From: Salinispirillum marinum
Lineage (GTDB): Bacteria > Pseudomonadota > Gammaproteobacteria > Pseudomonadales > Natronospirillaceae
DNA length: 64,000 nucleotides
Assembly: GCF_042651565.1 (NCBI RefSeq)
Contig: NZ_JBHSDF010000006.1
Reading direction: 5' to 3' (one strand)
Both the position numbers and the translations under genes were made by a program. The notes below the pieces were generated by a model. That model did not search any database, had not been told where the DNA came from, and saw only the letters and a list, made by a program, of their open reading frames with translations. Below are positions 37,258 through 46,089 of the stretch, one piece after another. Each line of letters begins with the position of its first letter. The stretch's first letter is position 1.

Positions 37258-38211
37258 TTAGAACACAGGCTTAGTAAATTCGCTCATGTTGTCTTGCGTG
37301 ATTTTGGGTGTATCGAAGTAGTTCAAGAAAGGTACATCTTCACCGTTCAGAATATCCACGGCGGTTTGCAGCGCCGCTTGCGCATCGTCGACCGGTGATT
37401 GGTAAATAGAACCCCAGTATTCGCCCGCCGCCATAGCGTCGTAACCTACCGCGAAGTTCGTTGCACCGACAAAGATGATGCCTTCACGACCGGCCGCGCG
37501 GGCAGCATTCAATGCGCCTACGCCCATGTTGTCGTCACCGGCGTACACGCCATCGATGTCATCGTACTTCACTAGGAAAGCTTCCATAACTTGCTGCGAT
37601 TTCTCACGGTTCCAGTCACCGGGTTGTGTTTCCACAATTTCTACATTAGGGCACACTTCAGGCAGGCGTTCCTCGAAACCACCAGCACGCTCAATGGCAG
37701 TGGTGTAGCCGGGTTGCCCGGTAATGTGAACCACTTTTGCTTCGTTCTCGATACCCATGTCTTTGAACTTGTCGCACATGATTTCAGCCGAACGACGACC
37801 TTGGGTCACGTTGTCTGGGCCGGAGAACGAACGGATGAAGTCGAAGCCATTTTCAGCAATGTTCGAGTTGGTCACCACGACGGGAATCCCGGCACGATGC
37901 GCCCGGCGAACAGCAGGAATAACCGCTTCACCATTGGTTGGCCAGATGATGATGGCATCCACGTTTTGCTGGATGAGGTCATCCACTTGGGCAATTTGGC
38001 GCGCTACATCGCCACCCGCATCCAGTACAACTGCGCGGACGTCAGGGTTGGCATCGGCGGCGGCAATAAAGGCACGCTCGTAGGTTGTTTGATAACTGTC
38101 CACACCCACATTATTCTGTGTAATACCAATGCGCATCTGTGCAGTGGCAAAGGCAGGACCCATCAGAATGGTGGCCGCTAAGGCGGACGTCAGTAGTTTT
38201 TTAGTGCTCAT
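37258..38211 (-). CDS. CUT2 sugar-type ABC transporter substrate-binding protein
   Basis: Periplasmic type-I binding protein. 317 residues with a signal peptide (LLTSALAATILMGPAFATAQ, cleavage about residue 24). Rbs/Gal-type features: QNNVGVDSYQTTYERAFIAAAD near 33, DDLIQQNVDAIIIWPTNGEAVIPAV near 77-101, GIPVVVTNSNI near 109, VVHITGQPGYTTAIERAGGFEERL near 162-185 and GVYAGDDNMGVGALNAARAAG near 223. First gene of the importer operon and divergent from the winged-helix/binding-protein regulator. The ligand is not evident. Confidence 0.94.
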   Translation of the reverse strand: MSTKKLLTSALAATILMGPAFATAQMRIGITQNNVGVDSYQTTYERAFIAAADANPDVRAVVLDAGGDVARQIAQVDDLIQQNVDAIIIWPTNGEAVIPAVRRAHRAGIPVVVTNSNIAENGFDFIRSFSGPDNVTQGRRSAEIMCDKFKDMGIENEAKVVHITGQPGYTTAIERAGGFEERLPEVCPNVEIVETQPGDWNREKSQQVMEAFLVKYDDIDGVYAGDDNMGVGALNAARAAGREGIIFVGATNFAVGYDAMAAGEYWGSIYQSPVDDAQAALQTAVDILNGEDVPFLNYFDTPKITQDNMSEFTKPVF

Positions 38212-38347
38212 AGTTTATCTCCGTTATTTTTGTTGTGTTTCGCTACGTCGAAGCTGTATTAACAGGACGGAATGCTTGTTTTGCATTCTCAATGTGAAAC
38301 CAGCGAGATAACCATACTCCCGTTTGCCAAGCTGAAAACCCCCTAAG

Positions 38348-38385
38348 ATATCCATTTTGGATATATCAACATCCATATTGGACAT
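38348..38385. promoter_or_regulatory. Tandem 17-bp operator-like elements in the divergent control region
   Basis: Element 1 (38348-38364) is a perfect palindrome ATATCCA-TTT-TGGATAT. Element 2 (38369-38385), ACATCCA-TAT-TGGACAT, keeps the TCCA-N3-TGGA core. Their starts are 21 bp apart, two helical turns, so two dimers would sit on the same face. A further half-site-like ATATCC is at 38458-38463. They lie 137 bp from the importer start and about 110 bp from the regulator start. The adjacent winged-helix regulator is the natural candidate ligand, by inference. Confidence 0.7.
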
Positions 38386-38493
38386 CATAATGGTTAATAT
38401 GATTAGGTACTGAGAGTATATTCATTTCCCATAAGAATTATGTTCAGTCCGCGAGAATATCCGTATCACTGAACGAGGCTTGGAGCGGTTCGT

Positions 38494-40239
38494 ATGTCGT
38501 CAGCACAGCACAATTCGGTCGATCGAATTTCGGTTTTGGCCGCCCCAGACGAAGGGCTTCTGCGCTTTCTGGATTATATGGACGAGCATTTGCTGGCGTT
38601 TGAATCCGCGCATCCGTTGTTTAAACCCAACGCACACATTCGCATGTGCGCAGAACTGTTACGGCGCCATTTCCAAGGCAAAATAACGTCTCCCACCCTA
38701 TTGGTGGATATCAGCGGTGTTCCCTATGCAACGGCTACGCGTCGGCTAAATGAATTGATTGAATCGGGTTTGATCAACCGTCGGGCGCGCCATAAAAGCG
38801 AGCGCAGTTTTACGTTGCACCCCAGCGATCAACTGTTAACGCTGTGGATTCAGTTGGCGAGAGATAACCAATTATTGATGAACGATACCATCAACTTATC
38901 GGACGATGCGTCGGAGTCGAATGAACGTTTTTATGGCAGTGCCTATTTCAGTGAACGGGTTGGCCCACCCCTGAATGTCTTAAGCAGCCCACTGGTATTG
39001 GCCGGTGGATTGCGCATGTTGTCGCACAGCGACCCAACGTTCCTGATCATGAACAATCTGAAGCGCCACTTCGAACTGATCGTGGGTTGCCCGATTCATT
39101 ACCGCTCTTATTCACTCGACAAGCTGTATGACGAAGCCGTGGAAAATGCCAGTCGTGACAAAAGCAGTTACGATTTGGTCGCGGTCAACTTCCCATGGAT
39201 CGGTGAATTTGCCGAACGCGGTATGCTCTTACCGCTGGATGAATTGATCGATATCGATGCCTTGAACCCGGCTGACTTTCACGCTGCGAGCTGGCGGGCG
39301 TCGCATTGGGGTGGCCGTTGCTATGGCATTCCAGTGGAGACCACCTCGGAAGTTTTGATGTACCGCAAAGACTTATTCGCGGAAGAAAATCTGGAACCCC
39401 CTTCAACCATTACCGAGCTGTTGGCTGCGGCGGAAAAGCTCCATAAGCCGGAGCAACAAATTTATGGCATTGCCTGGAATGGCGCCAGAGGCACGGCGCT
39501 CAGCCATACCTTTATGATGGCCATGGCCGACTATGGACAACCGATCATTGACCTAGCGCCAGACGGCGAAGAGTTCTCGATTGCCGGGCTGGGGAACCGC
39601 AAATACCGCTCGATGATCGACTCAGACGCTGGTTTGTCGGCAGCCAAATTCTTGCTGGAACTGATCAAATACTCGCCCCCTGGCATCTTGAACATGTCAT
39701 GGTACGAGCGCACCAAAAGCTATGCCCAAGGCCAGGTGGCCATGGCTTACAGTTTTTCCCAGATGACGCCGTACTTTGAATACGATGACAACTCACCGGC
39801 CAAAGACAATACCGGCTTTATTCCACACCCGGCCGGATCAGGCAAAAAGCCCATTTCGCCGCTCGGTGGCTTTGTACTCGGCATCCCCAGCAATTTGAGC
39901 GAGCGCCGGATCGAAGAAGCCGCCATTGCGCTGGAAACCTTTACCTCGGAACGGGCACAAAGCCTGTATGTAAAAAACGGTAGCCGGGGCTGTTCGCGCT
40001 ATTCCGCAAGCGAAGACCCGAACATCCGCACTACCTCACCCATTTTTGATGCAATTGATCAATTGGCCATGCAAGACCAACTGCAAGCCTGGCCAAGACC
40101 ACCGACTCCCGAGTTTGGAGCGATCACCCAATTTTGTGGGGTCGTATTACACGAAATGCTGCGTGGGGTGATCACCCCCGAAGAAGCTGTAATGCGCTCA
40201 CATGAAGGTGTTCAGAAACTCATCCAAAACTGGCAATAA
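38494..40239 (+). CDS. Winged-helix/family-1 solute-binding protein fusion regulator
   Basis: Apparent one-component regulator, 581 residues, cytoplasmic since no signal peptide or TM segment is present. Residues about 45-115 form a winged HTH (SPTLLVDISGVPYATATRRLNELIESGLINRR followed in separate strand by a basic wing), MarR/IclR-like. Residues about 165-560 read as a full-size family-1 (MalE-like) solute-binding protein: GGRCYGIPVETTSEVLMYRKD at 273-293 split here as GGRCYGIPVETT and LMYRKDLF, then WYERTKSYAQGQVAM, and SPLGGFVLGIP. The ATG has GGAG 9 nt upstream. I infer that ligand binding to the second domain controls DNA binding at the nearby palindromes. It leads the catabolic arm and is 38 bp before the SDR gene. 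Confidence 0.82.
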   Translation: MSSAQHNSVDRISVLAAPDEGLLRFLDYMDEHLLAFESAHPLFKPNAHIRMCAELLRRHFQGKITSPTLLVDISGVPYATATRRLNELIESGLINRRARHKSERSFTLHPSDQLLTLWIQLARDNQLLMNDTINLSDDASESNERFYGSAYFSERVGPPLNVLSSPLVLAGGLRMLSHSDPTFLIMNNLKRHFELIVGCPIHYRSYSLDKLYDEAVENASRDKSSYDLVAVNFPWIGEFAERGMLLPLDELIDIDALNPADFHAASWRASHWGGRCYGIPVETTSEVLMYRKDLFAEENLEPPSTITELLAAAEKLHKPEQQIYGIAWNGARGTALSHTFMMAMADYGQPIIDLAPDGEEFSIAGLGNRKYRSMIDSDAGLSAAKFLLELIKYSPPGILNMSWYERTKSYAQGQVAMAYSFSQMTPYFEYDDNSPAKDNTGFIPHPAGSGKKPISPLGGFVLGIPSNLSERRIEEAAIALETFTSERAQSLYVKNGSRGCSRYSASEDPNIRTTSPIFDAIDQLAMQDQLQAWPRPPTPEFGAITQFCGVVLHEMLRGVITPEEAVMRSHEGVQKLIQNWQ

Positions 40240-40277
40240 CAACCCATTGATTCATAAAAACAAGACTGGAGATAACC

Positions 40278-41087
40278 ATGGATTCGAAAAGACTGGCTGG
40301 CAAGAACATCGTCATCACAGGCGCCGCACAAGGTATGGGAGCGGCCAACGCCGTCACCTTTGCCGAACAAGGCGCCAACGTGGTATTGGGTGACTTAAAC
40401 ATAGAGGGCGCGCAAGTTGTCGCTGAGCAGATTAATGCCAAAGGCAACGGCAAAGCCATTGCGGTTGCCATGAACGTGACCAAACGGGAAGACCACGCTG
40501 CCGCCGTGCAAGCCTGTGTCGACGCTTTCGGTTCGCTCAACATTTACCTGAACAACGCAGGCGTCAACAAGCCCAAAATGTTCATGGATATTGATGACGC
40601 CAACTGGGACCTGATCATGAACGTGAACACCAAAGGCGTGCTCTATGGCATGCAAGAGGCCACGCGGCAGATGATCAAACAAGGCCCAATGGCCGATCAC
40701 CCTTACAAAATCATTAACGTGGGCAGCATTTTGTCGCGCACCACCTTTCTCGACGTTATCCCTTACGGCTGTTCTAAACACGCCGTTCTGGCACTGATCA
40801 CTGGCGGCGCGAAAGCACTCTGGGAACACAATATTACCGTGAATGGCTATGGCCCCGGTGTGGTCAAAACCGAGTTATGGGAACAATTGGATAAAGATCT
40901 GGTGGAAATTGGCATGTTCAAAGAAGAAGGCCAGTCCATGGACCATCTGGCAAAAACCATGATTCTGATGAAAAAGCTGTCAACACCCGACGACGTAACC
41001 GGCACAGCATCCTTCCTATGCTCGGACGACAGTGACTACATGACCGGTCAGTTGATCATGATCGACGGCGGTATTGTCATGCAATAA
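40278..41087 (+). CDS. Short-chain dehydrogenase/reductase
   Basis: NAD(P)-dependent oxidoreductase of the classical SDR family. 269 residues. Cofactor motif TGAAQGMGAANAV near 14-26 and an acidic residue at GDLN near 38-41, which favours NAD. NNAG at 91-94, catalytic Ser in NVGSILSR near 148, and YGCSK (Y-x3-K) near 164-168. In this operon it probably oxidises a hydroxyl of the imported compound to a ketone before the dehydrogenase complex; 2,3-butanediol/acetoin chemistry is one model. Confidence 0.92.
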   Translation: MDSKRLAGKNIVITGAAQGMGAANAVTFAEQGANVVLGDLNIEGAQVVAEQINAKGNGKAIAVAMNVTKREDHAAAVQACVDAFGSLNIYLNNAGVNKPKMFMDIDDANWDLIMNVNTKGVLYGMQEATRQMIKQGPMADHPYKIINVGSILSRTTFLDVIPYGCSKHAVLALITGGAKALWEHNITVNGYGPGVVKTELWEQLDKDLVEIGMFKEEGQSMDHLAKTMILMKKLSTPDDVTGTASFLCSDDSDYMTGQLIMIDGGIVMQ

Positions 41088-41109
41088 GGCCCGTTGGCGA
41101 ACAGCCAAG

Positions 41110-41152
41110 AACACGGCGGGGGCGGTGTAGCCATAACGCCCCCTTCCGTGTT
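41110..41152. repeat. GC-rich stem-loop between SDR and E1 alpha genes
   Basis: Two paired blocks: AACACGG with CCGTGTT, and CGGGGGC with GCCCCCG-type complement, around a 12-nt loop. No T-run follows, so it is probably an mRNA-stability or processing element, or a Rho-independent-like pause in the 179-bp gap before the E1 alpha gene. Confidence 0.6.
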
Positions 41153-41266
41153 GACTGATGCGTTTTGCGCAATATCCGGGCAACGAAATTAACACGCCCT
41201 CACGTCTGCCCTGCCCAAAGAGCCGGCCAATGATCCAGGGCTGCTAAGCCAACAACGAGGTTTGCA

Positions 41267-42268
41267 ATGAGAAAAGCGAAAAAAACACTGAGCACAGACG
41301 ATGCATTGCGAATGTTTCGCCAAATGGTTCGTATTCGGACCTTTGAGAACAATGCGAATCAACTCTATTTATCCGCCAAAATGCCAGGACTAACCCACAT
41401 GTATTCTGGCGAGGAAGCGGTTGCGGTGGGCATCTGCGAAGCGCTATTGCCGACCGACAAAATTACCTCAACGCACCGTGGGCACGGCCATTGTGTCGCC
41501 AAGGGTGCAGACTTCAAAGCCATGTTTTGTGAGCTGCTGGGGCGTGAAGAAGGCTACTGCCGGGGTAAAGGCGGTTCCATGCACATTGCCGATCAATCCA
41601 ACGGCAACCTCGGCGCGAACGCCATCGTGGGCGGCTCCATGGGCATCGCCACCGGTGCGGCATTGACCTCGAAGCTACAAAAGACCGGCGATGTCGCAGT
41701 GTGCTTCTTTGGTGATGGCGCCACCGCCCAAGGTTTGATGTATGAAGTCATGAACATGGCGGCCTTGTGGAATCTTCCGGTTATTTATGCTTGTGAAAAT
41801 AACGGCTATTCCGAATACACAAAAACGGAAGAAATTGCCGCCGGCTCCATCGTCGCCCGTGCTGAAGCCTTTGGTATTGAGTCCTACCAAGTAGATGGCC
41901 AGGACGTGATCGCGGTCCACGAGCTGTCACAAAAGTTGGTTGAACGAGCGCGCAAAGGTGAAGGTCCGTTTTTTCTCGAACTCATGACTTATCGCTACCA
42001 CGGCCACCATGTGGGTGACATCAACCGTGAATATTACCGGGCCAAAGCGGAAGAGCAGGACTGGCGGGACAACAAAGACCCGATCATCCGCATGCGCGCC
42101 TGGCTAGTTGAGAACGACTATGCCACCGAAGACGCGTTAGACGCCCTGCACAAAGAAGTTGAAGCAGATGCCGAACAAGCGGTGGCTTACGCCTTGAACG
42201 CACCGTACCCAGATGCCGCAGAAGTGGATATGCATGTATTCACCGATGTCGAGCATGTCTTAGCCTAA
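41267..42268 (+). CDS. Thiamine-diphosphate dehydrogenase E1 alpha (acetoin/pyruvate-type)
   Basis: Decarboxylating or C-C-cleaving subunit of a 2-oxoacid/acetoin dehydrogenase complex. 333 residues, the AcoA/PdhA size. MYSGEEAVAVGICEAL near 45-60, THRGHGHCVAKG near 68-79, GGSMHIAD near 101, and the ThDP motif FFGDGATAQG ... ACENNGYSEYT near 145-185. The phosphorylation-loop region HGHHVGD is near 245. A GAGG ribosome site lies about 8 nt upstream. Lipoyl and E2 genes follow but no E3. Confidence 0.93.
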   Translation: MRKAKKTLSTDDALRMFRQMVRIRTFENNANQLYLSAKMPGLTHMYSGEEAVAVGICEALLPTDKITSTHRGHGHCVAKGADFKAMFCELLGREEGYCRGKGGSMHIADQSNGNLGANAIVGGSMGIATGAALTSKLQKTGDVAVCFFGDGATAQGLMYEVMNMAALWNLPVIYACENNGYSEYTKTEEIAAGSIVARAEAFGIESYQVDGQDVIAVHELSQKLVERARKGEGPFFLELMTYRYHGHHVGDINREYYRAKAEEQDWRDNKDPIIRMRAWLVENDYATEDALDALHKEVEADAEQAVAYALNAPYPDAAEVDMHVFTDVEHVLA

Positions 42269-42278
42269 GGGGAATAAA

Positions 42279-43274
42279 ATGCGACAAATCACATTATCTA
42301 AAGCGGTCAACGAAGCGTTGGCTGAAGAAATGCGCCGCGACGAATCGGTCATTATCCTTGGGGAAGACGTAGCAGAAGCGGGTACACCCTTTAAAGTGCT
42401 GTCCGGTTTGGTGGAAGAATTCGGTACCGAGCGGGTGATCGATACCCCAATCTCCGAACCCGGCTTCATGGGCATTGGGGTCGGTGCTGCGATGACCGGG
42501 CTGCGTCCGGTGGTGGACTTGATGTTCGGCGACTTTATTTTTTTGGTTATGGACCAGTTGTGCAACCAAGCCGCTAAAACGCACTACATGTCTGGCGGTA
42601 AACTGAGCGTGCCCTTGGTTCTGCGGACCAACATGGGCGCCACCCGGCGTTCGGCGGCGCAACACTCGCAATCGTTGCACGCCATTGTCGCCCACATCCC
42701 CGGCTTGAAAGTCGCCATGCCCTCCTCCGCCTATGAAGCCAAAGGTCTGTTGAAAACGGCGATCCGTGATAATAACCCGGTGGTGATTTTCGAAGACAAA
42801 TTGATGTACCAGGATGCCGCAGGCGTGCCGGAGGAGGAATACACCATTCCTTTTGGCGTTGCCAATGTAAAACGCGAGGGTACCGACATTACCTTAATCG
42901 GCACCTCATCTATGGTGCAAGTCTGTGAAGAAGCGGCCGAGCTATTGGCAGCGGACGGCATAAGCGCCGAAGTGATCGACCCGCGCACCATCGTGCCCTT
43001 GGACGAGAAAACGCTGGTCGAATCGGCCAAGAAAACGGGCCGGGTCATCGTAGTCGATGAGGGCCACCAAAGTTTTGGCGTGACCTCTGAAATCGCCAGC
43101 CGGATCAACGAAAAAGCCTTTTACTATTTGGATGCCCCAACCACACGCATTGGCGCTATGGATGTTCCTATTCCCTTCTCGCCAGCGCTTGAAGACCTCA
43201 CGGTGCCCACCGCAGAACAGGTCTATGAGCAGGCTAAAAAGCTTGTCAGCGGGGAGTTGATCCATGCGGCATGA
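42279..43274 (+). CDS. Thiamine-diphosphate dehydrogenase E1 beta
   Basis: Partner of E1 alpha; heterotetramer. 331 residues. ALAEEMRRDESVIILGEDVAEAG near 12-34, RVIDTPISEPGFMGIGVGAAMTGLRPV near 52-78, and a transketolase C-terminal domain with TLIGTSSMVQVCEEAA near 205-220 and VIVVDEGHQSFGV near 252-264. It overlaps the lipoyl-protein gene by 11 bp. Confidence 0.93.
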   Translation: MRQITLSKAVNEALAEEMRRDESVIILGEDVAEAGTPFKVLSGLVEEFGTERVIDTPISEPGFMGIGVGAAMTGLRPVVDLMFGDFIFLVMDQLCNQAAKTHYMSGGKLSVPLVLRTNMGATRRSAAQHSQSLHAIVAHIPGLKVAMPSSAYEAKGLLKTAIRDNNPVVIFEDKLMYQDAAGVPEEEYTIPFGVANVKREGTDITLIGTSSMVQVCEEAAELLAADGISAEVIDPRTIVPLDEKTLVESAKKTGRVIVVDEGHQSFGVTSEIASRINEKAFYYLDAPTTRIGAMDVPIPFSPALEDLTVPTAEQVYEQAKKLVSGELIHAA

Positions 43275-44601
43275 AATCATCATGCCAGCCCTGGGCATGG
43301 CACAAGATACGGGAACCCTCATCGCATGGCATAAGGCCGAGGGCGAAGCCGTAAAACAGGGCGAGACGTTGTTCGAAGTCGAAACCGACAAAGCCACCAT
43401 GGAGGTTGAGGCGCCGGCCAGTGGCTTTTTGGTGGGCATCAGCGCCCGCGATGGCGATGAAGTGCCGGTCGGACAGGTCATGGCGTTGATCAGTGATTCC
43501 GCGACCGTGACGGAAGCGGATAAGAAGGTAACGGCCTCAACGAGCGCCACACCCGCAGTGCCTGCGGCCAATGCCGATGCGGAAACCTTACCGGAAGGCA
43601 AGGCCATCATCATGCCGGTACTCGGCATGTCGCAAGACACGGGTGTTCTGGTGCGCTGGCTCAAAGCCGTCGGCGATAAGGTACAAGAAGACGATACGCT
43701 CTTTGAAGTCGAAACCGACAAAAGCGTGGTTGAGGTTCCCGCCGGTATGAATGGCTACCTCGTGGCACGTTTGGCGGCGGGTGGCGATGAGGTGCCTACG
43801 GGTGAAACCATTGCCATCATCAGTGCGGAATCATCCGCGAATACCGTCGATCGGGCTTACGCTCAGGCAGGTTCACCACCGACAGTTGAAGCCTCGGCAC
43901 CGACGGTCGAGCCCTCACAGGCCCCGGCGAAACCGACCCCGTTAGCGCCGCCCCCACCCAAGACCATGCAGCACGCGCCTAGATCATCGAACGGTAAAAT
44001 CTTAGCATCACCGAAGTTGAAACGACTGGCGCTGCAAGCAGGATACGATTTGCGCTTGTTGGCGGAAACCACACGTCCACAGCCGTTCCATGCGCGGGAT
44101 TTCGAAGCACTCAAACAGGCCCATGAAGCGCAGTTGGCAACCCGTAGCTCAGGTCAAACCTACAACGCGCCGAACCGGCTGTCTGCCCGCGTCGCGGCAC
44201 AGGATTTTGCGGCGTTCTTGGCGTGGGCCGAGGAGCATGTTGAGGCTTGTTCAGCGGAACAGGTGCTGGCAACCTTCGCCGGTGCCAGTCTCGCAACGGC
44301 CGCCCGGGTGCGGGTGGATAGCCGAGGCCACAGCGCAACCTTTGTTACCCACCAACAACTCTCGGCCACGGCACCGTCGGAAGGTGAACCCGATGTCATT
44401 GTCCATGATCTCCGAGACACCTTTATTTCCTCTACGGAGTTGCAACCCGACGCGGCACCGGTGATCTCGATTGTCGGCTCCCAAGACGAATTAACCCTGA
44501 CATTGACCTGTATCGATTCCCAATTGTCGGGGAAGGACGCCGCCGTCTTTCTCAACAACTTTGCTGGGCGTATAGCAGAGCCACTCCAGCACCTCTTTTA
44601 A
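43264..44601 (+). CDS. Two-lipoyl-domain carrier protein with degenerate E2 C-terminus
   Basis: Lipoyl carrier of the complex, 445 residues. Lipoyl domain 1 at about 1-78 with the modified Lys43 (EVETDKATMEV), lipoyl domain 2 at about 112-188 with Lys153 (EVETDKSVVEV), a Pro/Ala linker (about 200-240), and a peripheral-subunit-binding domain at about 245-285 (KILASPKLKRLALQAGYDL). The last 140 residues resemble only the second half of an E2 acyltransferase domain, and the catalytic DHRVxDG is replaced by IDSQLSG (Asp418 in place of His). So it should carry lipoyl groups but not transfer the acyl group to CoA. It resembles in layout the E3-binding protein of eukaryotic PDH. Confidence 0.88.
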   Translation: MRHEIIMPALGMAQDTGTLIAWHKAEGEAVKQGETLFEVETDKATMEVEAPASGFLVGISARDGDEVPVGQVMALISDSATVTEADKKVTASTSATPAVPAANADAETLPEGKAIIMPVLGMSQDTGVLVRWLKAVGDKVQEDDTLFEVETDKSVVEVPAGMNGYLVARLAAGGDEVPTGETIAIISAESSANTVDRAYAQAGSPPTVEASAPTVEPSQAPAKPTPLAPPPPKTMQHAPRSSNGKILASPKLKRLALQAGYDLRLLAETTRPQPFHARDFEALKQAHEAQLATRSSGQTYNAPNRLSARVAAQDFAAFLAWAEEHVEACSAEQVLATFAGASLATAARVRVDSRGHSATFVTHQQLSATAPSEGEPDVIVHDLRDTFISSTELQPDAAPVISIVGSQDELTLTLTCIDSQLSGKDAAVFLNNFAGRIAEPLQHLF

Positions 44602-44615
44602 GGTAAGGTATTGAT

Positions 44616-46073
44616 ATGGCATTACAGAACGATTTCATTCAGTCGGTTCCCACGAACCTGTACATCAATGGTCAATTTGTCGCGGCCACAGGCGGCGCTC
44701 GATTTGACGTCATTAACCCCGCCACTGAAGACGTGCTGGCGTCCGTCGCCTCCGCCGATGTCGCAGATGCCGATGCGGCGCTGAACGCGGCGGAAAAAGC
44801 GATGGCCGATTGGGCTGCACGAACCCCGCGCGAGCGTTCAGAAGTGCTCAGAAAAGCCTGGGAATTGATGGATGCCCGACTGGAAGAATTTGCCCATTTG
44901 ATCACCCTGGAAAATGGCAAAGGTAAAACCGACGCCATGGGCGAAGCGCGTTATGCCGCCGAGTTCTTTCGCTGGTTCGCCGAAGAAGCGGTGCGTGCCG
45001 ACGGGCTCATCACCCACGCACCGGCTTCCGGTGCCCGCATCATCGTGCAGCATAAGCCCGCCGGTTTAGCGGTGCTCGTAACGCCATGGAACTACCCGGC
45101 GGCCATGGGAACACGTAAGATTGCACCGGCGTTGGCGGCGGGCTGCGGCGTCATCATCAAACCAGCCGCAGAAACCCCACTGACCATGCTAGCGCTGATG
45201 CCGCTATTGGAGGAAGCGGGCGTACCGGCCGGTCTGGTTAATGTGTTGCCCACGCATCGTCCAGCTGAGGTGGTCGATCACATGTTGCACGACCCGCGCG
45301 TGCGTGTGGTGTCCTTTACCGGCTCTACCGCCGTTGGTCGCAAACTGCTGAAAGCCGCCGCGGATCAGGTGCTCACGCCAGCCATGGAACTCGGCGGCAA
45401 CGCTCCCGTGATCGTATTTGAAGATGCCAACATGGACACCGCCTTGGAAGGCGTGATGCTGGCCAAGATGCGTAACCTAGGTGAAGCCTGCACCGCAGCT
45501 AACCGCGTATACGTGCACGAAGACATCGTCGATGAATTCACCCGGCGACTGACGCAAAAAATGTCGGCCCTGAAAATCGGCAACGGTATAGATCCCAGCG
45601 TCGATGTCGGTGCGTTGGTCAATTTAAGTACGCTTGAGAAAGTCGAGGGCTTCGTAGAGGACGCCATTGCTAAAGGCGCTAAACTGGAATGCGGCGGGCA
45701 GCGTTTGCCCGGCAAAGGGTTCTTTTACCCGCCGACCGTCCTGTCGAATGTCTCAGCCGATGCCGCCTGTGTGCATGACGAAATTTTTGGGCCCGTGGTC
45801 GCCATCCAGACCTTCAACGATCAAGAAGATGTGATTCGCCGGGCGAACGACACAGAATACGGCTTAGTGGCTTATGTGTTCTCGTCGGACATGAAACGTG
45901 CCTTACAGGTCTGCGAACGCATGGATTACGGCATGGTTGGCCTAAACCGTGGTTTGGTGAGTGACCCCGCCGCACCCTTTGGCGGCAGCAAACAGTCGGG
46001 TCTGGGCCGCGAAGGTGGCCACGATGGCATGCTGGAGTTTATGGAAACACAATACATTTCAGCCACGTGGTAA
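44616..46073 (+). CDS. NAD(P)-dependent aldehyde dehydrogenase (GabD-like)
   Basis: Oxidises an aldehyde to the acid. 485 residues, the succinate-semialdehyde/glycolaldehyde dehydrogenase group. VTPWNYPAAMGTRKIAPALAAGC near 156-178, GSTAVGRKL near 230, Glu in MELGGNAPVIVFEDA near 256-270, and catalytic Cys in NLGEACTAANRVYVHE near 287-302. In an acetoin-type model it would remove the acetaldehyde released by the E1 reaction; other semialdehydes are possible. Confidence 0.93.
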   Translation: MALQNDFIQSVPTNLYINGQFVAATGGARFDVINPATEDVLASVASADVADADAALNAAEKAMADWAARTPRERSEVLRKAWELMDARLEEFAHLITLENGKGKTDAMGEARYAAEFFRWFAEEAVRADGLITHAPASGARIIVQHKPAGLAVLVTPWNYPAAMGTRKIAPALAAGCGVIIKPAAETPLTMLALMPLLEEAGVPAGLVNVLPTHRPAEVVDHMLHDPRVRVVSFTGSTAVGRKLLKAAADQVLTPAMELGGNAPVIVFEDANMDTALEGVMLAKMRNLGEACTAANRVYVHEDIVDEFTRRLTQKMSALKIGNGIDPSVDVGALVNLSTLEKVEGFVEDAIAKGAKLECGGQRLPGKGFFYPPTVLSNVSADAACVHDEIFGPVVAIQTFNDQEDVIRRANDTEYGLVAYVFSSDMKRALQVCERMDYGMVGLNRGLVSDPAAPFGGSKQSGLGREGGHDGMLEFMETQYISATW

Positions 46074-46089
46074 CTGAGAGGATTTTTGT

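Noticed and set aside
37591..38181. 196-residue frame antisense to the substrate-binding protein
   Set aside because: Shadow of a clearly conserved gene, with no recognisable domain.
42942..43721. 259-residue frame antisense to the E1 beta and lipoyl genes
   Set aside because: It is the reverse of strongly conserved coding DNA; its composition (Ser/Ala/Val repeats) is what the opposite strand of the lipoyl domains gives, and no ribosome site is evident.
44090..44464. 124-residue Arg/Pro-rich frame inside the lipoyl carrier gene
   Set aside because: Out-of-frame shadow over the degenerate E2 region; the main frame is open and domain-bearing throughout.
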